Of a DNA stretch of 64,000 bases, positions 45,081-56,017 are shown piece after piece (the stretch's first letter is position 1; the number at the start of each line of letters is the position of its first letter). The position numbers and the translations under genes were made by a program. The stretch is taken from assembly GCF_024586455.1 (NCBI RefSeq), contig NC_065923.1, forward strand, positions 50,228,264 through 50,292,263, read 5' to 3'. The notes under the pieces are model-generated. The model did not search any database. It was not told the DNA's origin and worked only from the letters and a program-made list of their open reading frames with translations. The DNA is from Bactrocera neohumeralis (lineage: Eukaryota; Arthropoda; Insecta; Diptera; Tephritidae).

Positions 45081-45879
45081 TCTCTGCTTCAGCTTCCGTC
45101 GAATTTACTGTGCGCACGAGTGCATTTTTGAGGAAGTTGGATGCACCCCGTTGTAATAAGAAAATTCAAAAGAGAGAATCAAAATTGTATCGGACCGTTG
45201 GGAGCGTTTCAATTCCGCTACGTACACTTATCTATTAAGAGAAAAGTATGGAAAATTGTCCGTACTTTATTCTCTTCAAACGCGGTGGTATACCCCATAT
45301 TTTTGTTTCTCACAGCACGTAAACAATGTAAATGTCAACAGAAAAGCGTCCGACTTAATACATTTTCACCCATTTTGATATGTGTACATACATACATACA
45401 TATATATTCTACGGTAAGTACTCAAAAGATTACAGCAATGCTAATGTTATAAATATATTTCACTCTCTTTACTGTGAACAAACTGGGTAAGAGCTTTCTA
45501 TGCACTTTTAGAAACAGTAAAACACTTGTATGTCATGTCTTTAAACATAGATGTAACTCATCAAATTGCTATTATTCGTTAATATCTTAGAACTTAATGT
45601 AAAATAAATCTTGTTTTGTTAGTCATTTGTTTTTTAATGTTATGGCCAAAAGTTTAGTTTTATTTCATTTGACGGTTTGGCATTATGTTTTCAAAATTAT
45701 TTAGAATATATGACTACTGCGGTTTGTTCGAATGAATATATGTATGTATATATCGTACCGAATCGTCACTTATAAGGCGTCGATAGCCTCCGCCTCATCT
45801 GCGTAGACAAGCAATTTCACACAACCCCAAAAATAGTCTATATATATTAAAACAACTTTCAATTAAACTTAAAATTAAA
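45081..45879. other. unassigned stretch with CATA repeat
   Basis: Contains a short ACAT repeat at 45385-45408. No gene recognised. Confidence 0.35.
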
Positions 45880-46229
45880 GCCAGGGAAGTACCTTCAGAT
45901 ACATAAGGCTTGTGAGTTATATGGAGTCTACGGCAAGTTTTCACCCGATTCTAAGCACATGATTTCTATAAGAAAAACGTGCTCTCTTAATTTTATTAAG
46001 ATATAATGTATGTGAGCTATGGAGGATGGCGTCATGTGTAGAAGTTCACGCAAGTGAGGAAAGTTCTCTGATAGCCATTCACTTGGGAGTGGAAAGAAAC
46101 GATTCTTTTACATATGACTCAAGCAGCTCACGACTTCCGGCCTTTGACCAAGTATCCTCTGGGTAGCCTAAGAACATCCGTTTAAAGGCGAGCTAAAGTG
46201 AGAAGGCGAAACATCCCCTCCGCAGGGTT

Positions 46230-46975
46230 GTGCGCTGGGTTTGGGACCCGCCACGTAAAAAAATCATACCAATGAAAATCAACAATCGGCCTCGGATGAG
46301 AGACCTCTCTTTTAATGACGACCTTGGCAAACGAAATAAGGACTACGAATTAAGGGCATGCACCTGGAATGTCCGGTCCCTTAATTGGGAAGGTGCCGCT
46401 CCCCAGCTGGTTGATGTCCTCATGAAAATAAAGGCTGACATCACCGCCGTCCACGCCCCGACGGAAGAGAAGGACGATGTGACCAAAGATGCCATCTATG
46501 AGCGCTTGAAGCGCACTTATGAGAGCTGCCCCCGCCACGATGTCAAATTGTGCTTGGCGACCTTAACGCCAGGGTGGGCAAAGAAGGTATCTTTGGCACT
46601 ACGGTCGGTAAATTCAGCCTCCACCACGAAACATCCCCAAATGGGTTGAGGCTAATCGACTTCGCCTGGGCCCGAAGTATGGTTATCTGTAGTACTAGAT
46701 TCCAGCATAAGAAAATACATCAAGCTACCTGGCTGTCTCCGGATCGAAAAGCCACCAACCAGATTGATCATGTTGTGATAGACGGAAGACACGTCTCCAG
46801 TGTTCTAGACGTGCGTACGCTCCGAGGTCCAATCTTGTTGCATCAAGATTCGCACCCGCCTCTGTGCAGCAAAAAACGCACGTCAAAAAACACAAGAAAG
46901 GTTCGACGTCGAGAAGCTGCAATCACAACAGACAGCCGAACGATTTTCTACTCGGCTTGCACTCCTGCTCTCTGA
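46230..46975 (+). pseudogene. LINE-1 APE-type endonuclease domain, broken
   Basis: The domain nicks target DNA to prime reverse transcription. Frame 1 (46230-46649) has the opening motif LRACTWNVRSLN (catalytic Asn), then LVDVLMKIKADITAV joined directly to HAPTEEKDD. The stretch with the catalytic Glu (QEVRW region) is deleted at about 46445. A frameshift near 46550 leads to GDLNARVGKEGIFGTTVG (catalytic Asp/Asn, 46556 onward), ETSPNGLRLIDFA and KATNQIDHVVIDGR (Asp-His pair, about 46760). A second shift near 46830 follows LRGP. The order and spacing match APE-type LINE endonucleases, but loss of the Glu and two frameshifts abolish function. Confidence 0.85.
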
Positions 46976-47045
46976 GAACACTCGTCAACAACTCGGTATA
47001 AGGAACTGTGGGACGGCTGCAACCAAAACCATTGGTTTTCGGAAA

Positions 47046-48376
47046 ATGCAAAAGAACAACTGGTACGACGAGGAGTGCCGTGTCGCAGCGGAGAGAAAAC
47101 AGACTGCCTACCTCGCAACGTTACGATCGACCACAACACGTGCGGGATGGGATAGATACCGAGAGTTGAAGAGGGAAGCGAGACGCATTTGCAGACAGAA
47201 AAAGAGAGAGGCCGAAATGCGTGAGTATGAAAAGCTTGATAAGTTGGCCGACAGGGGTAATGCTCGAAAATTCTACAAAAAAATGCTGCGACTTACGGAA
47301 GGTTTCAAGATCAGAGCGTACTCTTGTAGAACCCCCAAAGGTGATCTAGTCACCGATGCCCAGATGATACTTAAATTATGGAGGGAACACTTCTCCAGCC
47401 TGCTGAATGGCAGTGAACGTACAACACCAGGAGAAGGCGAACCCGATTCACCAATCGATGACGATGGAGCAGACGTTCCATTACCGGACCATGAAGAAGT
47501 TCGAATAGCAATTACCCGAGTGCAGAACAACAAAGCGGCGGGGGCTGATGGATTGCCGGCCGAGCTATTCAAACACGGCGGCGAAGAACTGATAAGGAGC
47601 ATGCATCAGATTCTTTGTAAAATATGGTCGGACGAAAGCATGCCCAACAATTGGAATTTAAGTATGCCCAATCGATAAAAAGGGAGACCCCACAATCTGC
47701 GCCAACTACCTTGGGATAAGTCTCCTCAACATCGCGTATAAGGTTCTATCGAGCGTATTGTGTGAAAGATTAAAGCCCACCGTCAACAAACTGATTGGAC
47801 CTTACCAGTGTGGCTTTAGAAAATCAACAACCGACCAGATATTCATCACGCGCCAAATCTTGGAAAAGACCCGTGAAAGGAGAATCGACACACACCACCT
47901 CTTCGTCGATTTCAAAGCCGCTTTCGACAGCACGAAAAGGAGCTGCCTTTATGCCGCGAGGTCTGAATTTGGTATCCCCGCAAAACTAATACGGCTGTGT
48001 AAACTAACGTTGAGCAACACGAAAAGCTCCGTCAGGATCGGGAAGGACCTCTCCCAGCCGTTCGATACCAAACGAGGTTTCAGACAAGGCGACCCCCTAT
48101 CGTGCGACTTCTTCAACCTATATTGATATCATCGGCCTCAACACCCGCGCCCTTAGTTCTGCTTTCTCCAGACTGGACAAGGAAGCACAGAAAATGGGTC
48201 TGGCAGTGAACATTGGCAAGACGAAATATATCCTGTCATCAAACAAACAGTCGTCGCACTCGCGACTTGGCTCTTACAGTCATGACTTTGTAGTCGTAGA
48301 TAATTTCGTCTATCTTGGAACCAGCGTAAACACCACCAACAGCGAAAAGAAGAAACGATTGGCGCGCTATTGTTAA
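47046..48376 (+). pseudogene. LINE-1 reverse transcriptase, broken, lacks YADD
   Basis: Frame 47046-47678 holds the linker (KNNWYDEECRVAAERK, a basic and coiled-coil-like REARRICRQKKREAEM) and RT fingers (ITRVQNNKAAGADGLPAELF). A small indel near 47665 shifts to the next frame, where 47758-48126 gives LNIAYKVLSSVLCERLKP, CGFRKSTTDQIF, FVDFKAAFDSTKRSC (palm Asp, about 47905), SSVRIGKDLSQPF and GFRQGDPLSCDFFN, ending in a stop. The YADD motif is deleted. The last piece (48194-48376) reads MGLAVNIGKTKY, VVDNFVYLGTSVNTTNS, then falls into the 3' end. It is inactive. Confidence 0.9.
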
Positions 48377-49862
48377 CTCGGCTATCTCGGCATAAGCGGT
48401 GTCTACGCCAATAAAGAAGAAGATTGCTCACTTATCATCACATAGCCGATATATGCGATATAAAGACATCCGGAAGTTCGAAAGTCTTTATTTTAGGTAT
48501 ATTGGGGCTAAGATAATTATTGATCCCATTCAATCTATTTGTAACACACAAGAAAACTATTGTCAGGAAAGGATTGTCTTAAAATTTAAATTATATATTT
48601 AACACATTGACCGATATTTTCGTGAAAAAGTCAATTATAGGCACAGGGGTCCACATATTCAGTATGTAGTCTTAAGGTGGCACACCTCAAAGGTACTATT
48701 TGAACAAAGTTATCCTGATATATAAATCGAGTATTGATTTGTATACTGGAAAGTGAAAGTTTCAAATGGCATTTAAAATTTTTTTGTTTGTCTGAGATCG
48801 CCCATTTTCACAATATAATGTAAGAATAGTCAGGATAATGCTACCTACCGAATTTAATTACAGCCGACCGAGTAGGTCCTGATATATGGGTTTTCGCCTA
48901 AATGTGGCGGCTCCTATAAAACTTTTTTCTATGATCTCGGCTGTAAAATTTTAAGTTTATTTATTGCTCTTTTTGTACTTTTCAATAGAATCGTTATATG
49001 GGAAGTTGGATGGGTTATCATCCGATTTCAACCATTTTTACAACGTTGGGCTGCTAACAGATTTGTGCTGAGTGAACTTTGCACTACAGTACTTCATCGT
49101 AATTTAGTGCTTATTTGTGGTACTTTATGGGTTTTCGTTTAAAAGCGTCTACCAAGTTTCATTAGGTTAGATTTTCATTTCAGACTGGCATTTTTTATTC
49201 GGCTTTGTTATTGGATATATAAATTAACGCAAGATTGAAACTAAACACAAAGTGTTTCAAAAATAACTGAAGAGTTAAATTTGCCGCCATTTATGCAGTT
49301 AAGTGTTGACAACAACAAAAATAATGAAATCCTGGCGCCGCAGTTCGAAATTTTCAAACCGAATATGGTCTGAGAGATTGGCCGGTATTTTCGGTAAAAA
49401 CTCCGCCATAGGTACACTGCTCTATATATTCTGTACCTGAGGGCTTATAGGTTATAGACCGATTTTGACAATTTTGTGACGTCAGATGTCATATTTTAGA
49501 GGCACCATTTGAATAAAATTTTCTTCCGATAATTTCCGATTTCCTCCACTTAACACTCTCAAAGACGCCTCTATCAAATTAAAGGTTCATATTTTAATTT
49601 TGAGCTTAGCTATAGCATTTTATTGGTTTTCACTTAAAGAAATTGTCTGCGTGCGACAATAATTCCATTCTGGTCACCTGTAATACCAACCTCCTTGGAT
49701 GCCAAGGAACACGTTTACCAAGTTTCATCAATATATCGCAGGTTCTCGCTTGCACACAGGGACGGACATACAGTCACTAGAAATTCAATTCCTCTCGTCA
49801 TCCTGATCATGTATATACTTACATACATATCAACCGTTAGGTGAACAAAATTATTAAACTCT

Positions 49863-50099
49863 TTGCTGCAACACGTTGTGAGAGTTCCAATATGCAACAA
49901 AAATCGGATTGAACAGTTTAATGCTGCTGTGCAGCATTTCTCTATAGCTAATAGAATCCGAAGATTATCTTATATAGATGGTATAGTAGTTGGTACCGTT
50001 AATAATGCGAACAATATTGATGAACTTTTAGCCTCTCGAACTAAAGATGATTTAAAACATTCTCTAAAGGAATCCAAAGAAGAATTAAAAAATAAATAG
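49863..50099 (+). other. unassigned short open frame, charged C-terminus
   Basis: A 78-codon frame begins inside the Family II plain end and continues into the spacer before the next Family II copy. Its last third (NIDELLASRTKDDLKHSLKE) is hydrophilic and helix-like, unusual for random AT-rich translation. I recognise no family. It could be a scrap of a retroelement or host exon. Confidence 0.15.
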
Positions 50100-50129
50100 G
50101 ATCTTGAGACTGTTTTCGGACGAGAACAA

Positions 50130-52425
50130 GTAAGGAAGGACTAAGTTCGGGTGCAACCGAACATTTTATACTCTTGCAACTTGCAAGAATCAAAGCCAGG
50201 GAAATACTTTAAGGTGTAAAACCAATCATATAGGGTAAAGCCAGCCGGATGTTCGAAAATCCTGATATTAGTTACATAGGGGCTAGGCCAAGCTTTCGCT
50301 CAAATTTATATATTTTAGGCATCAATATGCACTTTTTTGAATAAAACACGCTCTTATTTTCATTGGGATAACTCACATATCGTAGATAATTTCGTCTATC
50401 TTGGAACCAGCGTAAACACCACCAACAATGTCAGCCTCGAAAATCACAGGATAACTCTTAACAGGTGCTACTTCGGACTGAGTAGGCAAGGAGAAGCAAA
50501 GTCCTTCTCGACGAACAAAACCAAACTCTATAAGTCATATTTTGACAACAACCGATGAGTCGACGTTACGAGTTTTCGAGAGAAAAATTCTGCGAACGAT
50601 TTATTGTCCTTTGCGTATTGGCCACGGCGATATCGCATTCGATGGAACGATGAGCTGTACGGATTTTGACGACAAAGACATATTCAGTGAATTAAAAGAC
50701 ACGCTGGCTCTGTCCGGATGGATGAAAACACTCCAGCTCTGAAAGTATTCAACGCATTGGGATGGAGAAGGACCTGGCTTCGCTTGGAATATCAAATTGG
50801 CGCCACGTAGCGAAAAGAAGAAACGACGGCGCGCTGTTGTTAACTCGGCGTAATCGCGTAAGCGGTGTCTACGCCAATTAAGAAGAAGAAGAACTCACAT
50901 ATTGACCGACATATGAGGTACAAAGCCCCACGAAGTTCGAAAATCTTCATATTAAGTATATGGGGGTTAAGGGAAGTATTGGTCCGCTTCAACCCATTTT
51001 TGACATACAGATATACCAGTATAAGAGAAGGATTATTCCTTAAATTCAGCTATATACATATATCATACATTGACTTTGGTGGCAAGCACTAAAGACATTA
51101 TTCGTGTAAAGTTTTATCCCTTTTTATAAATTGCTTCTTGATTTGTGTACTGGAAACTGAACGAATCAAGTGGATTTTAAAATTGTGCTATATGGGAAGT
51201 AGGCGTGGTTGTTGTCCGACTTCGTCCATTTTTACAATGTGACATAAGAATGTAAGAAGAATGCCATGTACCAAGTCGGGTCCTGAGATATGGGATTTCA
51301 CCCAAAAGTAGACGGTGCCACGTCCATCGTTCAATTTCACATCATATTACATAAAGGCCTCTCTTACCATCTCGGTGGTAATATTTAATGTATCTGAGGT
51401 AATTAGTTATTGATTTATCGCGCTTTTAGTAGTATTTAACAGTACCATTACATGGGGAGTGAGCGGAATTATTACCCCATTTCATCCATTTTCACAATGC
51501 CGATAGAAGTTTTTATAAGATTTATACTCAGCAAATTTGGTCGTCATAGCTTATGTGGTTTGGGAGATATGTACATTAAACTTGTTAGAGGGCGGGGCCA
51601 CGCCCACTTTTCAAAAGTTTTCCCCCACAGTGCCCTGTGCTACTGCGATCATTTGTACCAAATTACAGCTTTACATCTTAATTTAGTGCTTAGTTATGGC
51701 ACTTTATATGTTTTCGGTTAATGGCGACTTGTGGGCGAGTTACATATATAAATAAGCCACTAACAAATAGTAAAACTGATAAATTTGCTGAATTTCTTAA
51801 TGAAATAAATAGCACAACCGGAAATCAGTAAAATTGTAATGTGATACCATTTCCTTTGCTATTGTAAAAATCAACTTAAAAGATACAAAACAAAATCACT
51901 TTGTTAACAATATTTCCAAGAATCTGTATAAACTATTAAGTTATGAGGTTATTCCCTTAATCAGCATTTAAGTAAAAATGATGTATAAGCAAGCACTTAC
52001 TTTCTTGCAAAACATATGTAATAAGTATAATAAGTATTTATGATTTGTAAGCAATAATTCATTGCAATAGTAACTTTGATGATTATAATTAATAAAGTGA
52101 AAGTTCAGTCTGATTCAAATATCCAAACCAACTGGTTTATTTTCTCTAGGGTAAACTCGGTACTAACTTTTTTAAAAACGCTCGAACGCGACGAAGATAC
52201 AAAATTGGCGTGGCCGTGATCTCATTTCGATAAATTTTTACTAAGTTTACAGTTTGCACGGACGGACGGACAACCGGATTTCAACTTTTCTCGTCATCGT
52301 GATCATTTATATACATTTACATATATAACCCCATATTTATCTCGATTAGTTTTAGGTGATACGTACCGTTAGGTGAAAAAAAATATAATACTCTGTAGCA
52401 ACTGGTTGCAAGAGTAGAAATACGT
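50130..52425 (-). repeat. Family II repeat, full-span copy interrupted by LINE-1 copy D
   Basis: It starts at AACAAGTAAGGAAGGACTAAG with the hairpin TTCGGGTGCAACCGAA (about 50155-50170) and ends with ATCTCGATTAGTTTTAGGTGA..ACTCTGTAGCAACTGGTTGCAAGAG at about 52425, so both termini are present. Without the 511 bp LINE insertion and its 11 bp target duplication it is about 1.8 kb. Interior phrases include GCGCTTTTAGTAG, GGGCGGGGCCACGCCCAC (a G+C-rich palindromic stretch near 51592-51605) and GACGGACGGACAACCGG. It is non-coding. Confidence 0.75.
50381..50891 (+). mobile_element. LINE-1 copy D, 5'-truncated, with target duplication
   Basis: It begins CGTAGATAATTTCGTCTATC and ends CTACGCCAATTAAGAAGAAGAAG. 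AACTCACATAT is present directly before (50370-50380) and after (50892-50902), an 11 bp target-site duplication. It has only the RT C-terminal region: VDNFVYLGTSVNTTNNVS, RCYFGLSRQ and TDESTLRVFERKILRTIY, with frameshifts. It is inserted in a Family II copy. Confidence 0.9.
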
Positions 52426-52725
52426 ACGAATTTTGAATGACCTTCCCGAAACTCGTCTTGGAGTGAGCCGACCTCGATTGAATTCACCATACCATCGATA
52501 AACGTTGGTCCTTGATGGAGCTTCATCGTCTAAAAATGAATTAAGTTCACCTATGCGCTCTTTATTACTTAACCCATGCGGAAATTTGTAAAAAATAATC
52601 CGGGTAAATTTTTGCGATTTAATTCCATTTTTTGAACGAGAAGAACATTTTAAGTTACTGTAAACCACACAAATAGCGCTCAAATACCAAAACTTTCTCA
52701 GTATGCATGCCATCAAAAATTTCAA
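52426..52725 (-). pseudogene. mariner transposase N-terminal fragment
   Basis: The minus-strand frame reads NKERIGELNSFLDDEAPSRT, then NVYRWYGEFNRGR, and in a shifted frame SLQDEFREGHSKFVR. These match the first helix-turn-helix and linker of an irritans-like mariner transposase. No catalytic part is present. It directly abuts the plain end of the Family II copy at 52425. The remainder of the 118-codon frame upstream has no recognised feature. Confidence 0.65.
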
Positions 52726-53433
52726 AATATACGATAAAATTGTGAGTTTCCAGGGATATCAACTAGTGACGCCAAATTACGTAATATAAAACGCAATCTA
52801 CGTTTCATGGGGAAAAGATTATATCTAAATTTCATTGAAATATCTCGCAGATTGACCCATATTTTCGGTAAAACATCATTATATATACAATCCTTTCCAG
52901 TTTCTTACACTTTGTAAAAAGGCCTGAAGTTGGAGGATAATCACGTCGACTCCCCACCGTTATTTTGAATTAGTAGTTTTCAAACTAACTAACTAAATAA
53001 GAAACCCTAAAACATTACATTTCAAAATCTAAATGGCTTGGAGGGGCTACAAAGGACTCGGTTAGAAAATCGAAGATATCGAAACAAACTTTGCATTAAT
53101 AGTCTCCTCAAGGTATTCCATCTCTTACCTAAAAGGGATCGAACGATAAGTTTGCGAGCCACAGTTTGAGGGTGTGTGGACCTCAATGTCTATGTTAATA
53201 ATTTAGAGAACATCTGTTCTTGATAATAATGTACCTTTTTTCAAAAATAAATAAAAAGGCGCCAATAGCAAACCTAGCTTCCATATAACTAATATACAAC
53301 TTTTTGAGCTTCCGGTTGACCACCGGAACACCTGAAAATATAGAGATACCTTTTAGTTAACATATTCTGCATTGCAGTATAGAAGTCCCCGGCTTACTAT
53401 AGTAAAACCCATAATATAAGCAAAATTCATTTT
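52726..53433. other. unassigned stretch
   Basis: No feature recognised; AT-rich with frequent stops. Confidence 0.3.
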
Positions 53434-54428
53434 TATGCTCCTGCAAAATGTTGCCTCGTGGTATAATAGTTCCCCTAACGGTTGTTTGTATCAATTTTTA
53501 GTGGAATTAGATTTAGAGTTATATACGAGGTGTGTTCAAAAAGTATCGCGAATTTTGAATTTTCGCGGGTTACGTATATTCGAATTTCGAATTTTTTGTG
53601 GCGTTATGTTGGTACTCATGTCTCTCACTTATGCCGACAAGCTCGGCCATTTTGAATGTTCATTTAATTGTTGACAGCTATTCAAAAAAATGGATCAAAG
53701 AACCTGTATCAAATTTTGTGTGAAAAACGAAATTAAGTACGCGGATGCATTCCGAATGTTGACTGTGGCATACGGAGAAGCTACCTTGGGCCGAAGCAAC
53801 GTTTATCGGTGGTACAAAATGTTCTCAGAAGGCCGAGAAGTTATGAACGACGAAGAGCGTGCCGGACGCCCGAGCACTTCAACAACAGACGAAAAAATTA
53901 ATGAAGTGGAGAAAATGGTATTGGCCAATCGTCGAATCACCGTTAGAGAAGTTGCTGAGGACCTAAACATATCGATTGGCAAGTTATGCGCAATTTGCGC
54001 GAAGCAATCCGCCAGAAACGCCCGGACCACAACCACGCCTACTTCTCATATTACCAATTTTAAATTCCATCTGATTCTTTCACTTTCCAAAATGTAAATT
54101 AAGCACCAATGAATATATCGGGATAAAACTTTATCCGAATAGTGCGCTTAAAGTGGGCCACATTATGACCAAAAATTGTCCAAATCGGATCGAAACTATT
54201 CAAGGCCCCAGATATCGAATATGTGCGAACTTTATATTAGAAATATCGGTCAATCTGTGAGATATATCATTGAGGTTCAGAGAGAGTCCTTTTTTAATAA
54301 TAATATGCTGTATTGTCAAAAATGGGTTGATTATGTACCTGAAGGTATTTATTTGCCTTTGATCTCGGCAAGTTGCAAGAGTATGAAATGTTCGTTACAC
54401 CCAAACTTCAGGCCTTCTTTACTGGTTT
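53434..54428 (+). repeat. Family II repeat copy interrupted by a mariner
   Basis: The plain end is at 53434-53522 (TGCTCCTGCAAAATGTTGCC, CCTAACGGTTGTTTGTATCA). The hairpin end is at 54030-54428 (TTAAGCACCAATGAATATATCGG, GTTGCAAGAGTATGAAATG, TTCGTTACACCCAAAC..CTTTACTGGTTTTT). The mariner fragment at 53526-54028 lies between them. The orientation is opposite to the copies at 45880 and 50130. Confidence 0.65.
53526..54028 (+). mobile_element. mariner, 5' part with terminal repeat
   Basis: It begins after TA with CGAGGTGTGTTCAAAAAG, a typical mariner terminal repeat. ATG at 53690 opens MDQRTCIKFCVKNEIKYADA, then YGEATLGRSNVYRWYKMF, DEERAGRPSTSTTDEK and NRRITVREVAEDLNISI, the complete paired DNA-binding domain in one open frame of about 100 codons. 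It then jumps to a late piece (MRNLREAIRQKRP, about 53985-54025), deleting the first catalytic region, and is truncated before the second aspartate. The 3' terminal repeat is absent. Confidence 0.85.
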
Positions 54429-54690
54429 TTATTCAACATAGTTGCCTTCAAGGGCGATACACTGAATATAGTGAGCCCACAACGTTTCGATACCGTTTTT
54501 GTGGTACGATTTGTCCTGTGCATCAGGTCTCAGTTTAGTGATTATCTCTTCCTGCGACGAAATTTTCTTCTCAGCGAGCACTCTTTTGAAATATGAGAAC
54601 AGAAAATAGTTTATGGGGACCAGATCAGGAGCATATGGTAGATGCGAAATCAATCCAAAGACCAATACATGAATTTTTGCCATCGTTTTC
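54429..54690 (-). pseudogene. mariner transposase C-terminal fragment
   Basis: The minus-strand frame reads LISHLPYAPDLVPINYFLFS, then FKRVLAEKKISSQEEI, then YHKNGIETL and IALEGNYVE with a stop. This is the last 80-odd residues of a mariner transposase. The third catalytic aspartate (APSD in the family) is Asn here (VPIN). It abuts the hairpin end of the Family II copy and is not part of the plus-strand mariner at 53526. Confidence 0.75.
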
Positions 54691-55861
54691 CCTGACTTGT
54701 GATACGGTGCAATGGCTTAGTAAAACAACACTTTCTTTTTCTCCAAATTCTAGATTTCTATTTAATTTGAGTATAAATTTGTATTTTCGTTTTAAACATG
54801 CGCGATCCTTCACCCACTAAATAATAGCCATCAACAATATAATGTACATACTTTCTGCTAATTGAAAGAGCAAACAAACATGCTTCCACATAATGACATA
54901 TACGCATGTGCAGGTATAAGAAATAAATTAAAAACAGTAAAAAAAAGGTTTTAATGAAAAAAAAATAACAGTGCGGTCTCAGCTCCATTTAATTTCATTC
55001 CCAACGAACCAGAACTAACAAAATGTAGTAAACAGATCCAGCACAATAAAAACGGCGCCAAAATAGGCACATGCTGTCGCAGTGAACATAAGGCCAAGGT
55101 GACAGGATCGCCATAAGAGCAATGCGCAATGCCGTGACTCGACGCTCTATTGAATCGATACAATTCAGGGAACAGCAGCACATAATGAGATGCTAAATAA
55201 TATTCTATGAGAGTGAATTTCGACTATTCGACAACTTGTATTCGCTACTAACCCCTTTTACTCGACCCTTCATCTAACAAATAACAATTGACGCAGTGCT
55301 TAGCTACCACATTGATCGACGTTAAGCGCGTTGACGATTCCTAATATACATATGTATGTATGTATGTACATGCATACATCAATTCTGTAACAGCCACTGC
55401 GAGGGTCTACGGTGTATTTTTTATTGCCCTCCAATAATGACAAAATTGGTTAGGAAATTAAAGAAAATTAGGGGGTTGCAACAGTAGCAACTGAAGCGAG
55501 TGCACGCTCTCGTGGAAGCACACGAACTTGCGAATGGCTACAAATGCATTTTGTGCACACACATCCGCACACATACTTATGCTTGTGTGCATTTTTATAA
55601 TTCGTGCGTAATTTTTTAACGGTTCATGCATAAGAAATTGCCTAGGGTTCGCGGGTTGACTGACTTGCTCGGATTTTTTTCAATAGTTTCGGCTTCGGTG
55701 CATTCAAGCGCAACAAATGAGAGAAATGCGGCAACAAAAGCTATGGGGTAGAAATTGCATCAATTTAATTTATTTGCGTTCAGACATATGTTTGTACAGA
55801 CTTTGCTATAGGGTGTTTTGTTTGTGTATGTGATTTTCATGAAGATATAAAGCGCCTAGAA
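54691..55861. other. unassigned unique stretch with TATG repeat
   Basis: Contains an ACATATGTATG-type repeat at 55344-55378. No gene or repeat family recognised. Confidence 0.35.
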
Positions 55862-56013
55862 TATGTGACCTGGTCTACGGAAAGGGGGCTTAGGTGTCAA
55901 AAAAAAGGAGAACAATTAATGAGATAACGAGAAACTGACGATTATTTTTAACAGCTTTTCCCAGAGAACTAGTTTTCGCACGTTAGCCCCCTTTTCCTAG
56001 ACCAGGTCACATA
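55862..56013. mobile_element. GTGACC-MITE copy 2
   Basis: A 152 bp element with the same 36 bp inverted ends as copy 1 (TATGTGACCTGGTCTACGG / CTAGACCAGGTCACATA). It differs from copy 3 at 60915 at only four positions by eye. The flanks are AA on the left and TA on the right, one mutation from a TA duplication. It abuts a mariner-type remnant. Confidence 0.9.
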
Positions 56014-56017
56014 TAAT

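Larger units (their letters stand above)
46016..48424 (+). mobile_element. LINE-1 copy C, longest copy
   Basis: It has a 5' leader (about 46016-46230) shared with copy A, an endonuclease plus reverse transcriptase ORF in pieces, and the common 3' end CTCGG..TAAGCGGTGTCTACGCCAATAAAGAAGAAG at 48378-48424. There are three internal losses: inside the endonuclease (about 46445), after GDPLS (about 48120, removing YADD), and near 48340 (removing the C-terminal region). The GAA-rich tail is consistent with the microsatellite-like 3' ends of some LINE clades. Clade placement needs a phylogeny. Confidence 0.9.
45880..49890 (-). repeat. Family II repeat copy interrupted by LINE-1 copy C
   Basis: The left piece (45880-46015) starts AAAGCCAGGGAAGTACC. 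The right piece (48425-49890) continues CACATAGCCGATATATGCGATATAAAG, GGAAGTTCGAAAGTCTTTATTTTAG and so on, to the plain end ACCGTTAGGTGAACAAAATTATTAAACTC..GCAACACG. The insertion of LINE-1 copy C accounts for the gap. The hairpin end is missing on the left. The right piece contains no reading frame of note. Confidence 0.7.

Noticed and set aside
46230..47678. Host gene for a craniofacial development protein 2-like or endonuclease-RT protein
   Set aside because: Such gene names in fly annotations are usually LINE ORFs. Here the sequence has LINE leader, EN, RT and a multi-copy 3' end, and it is broken.
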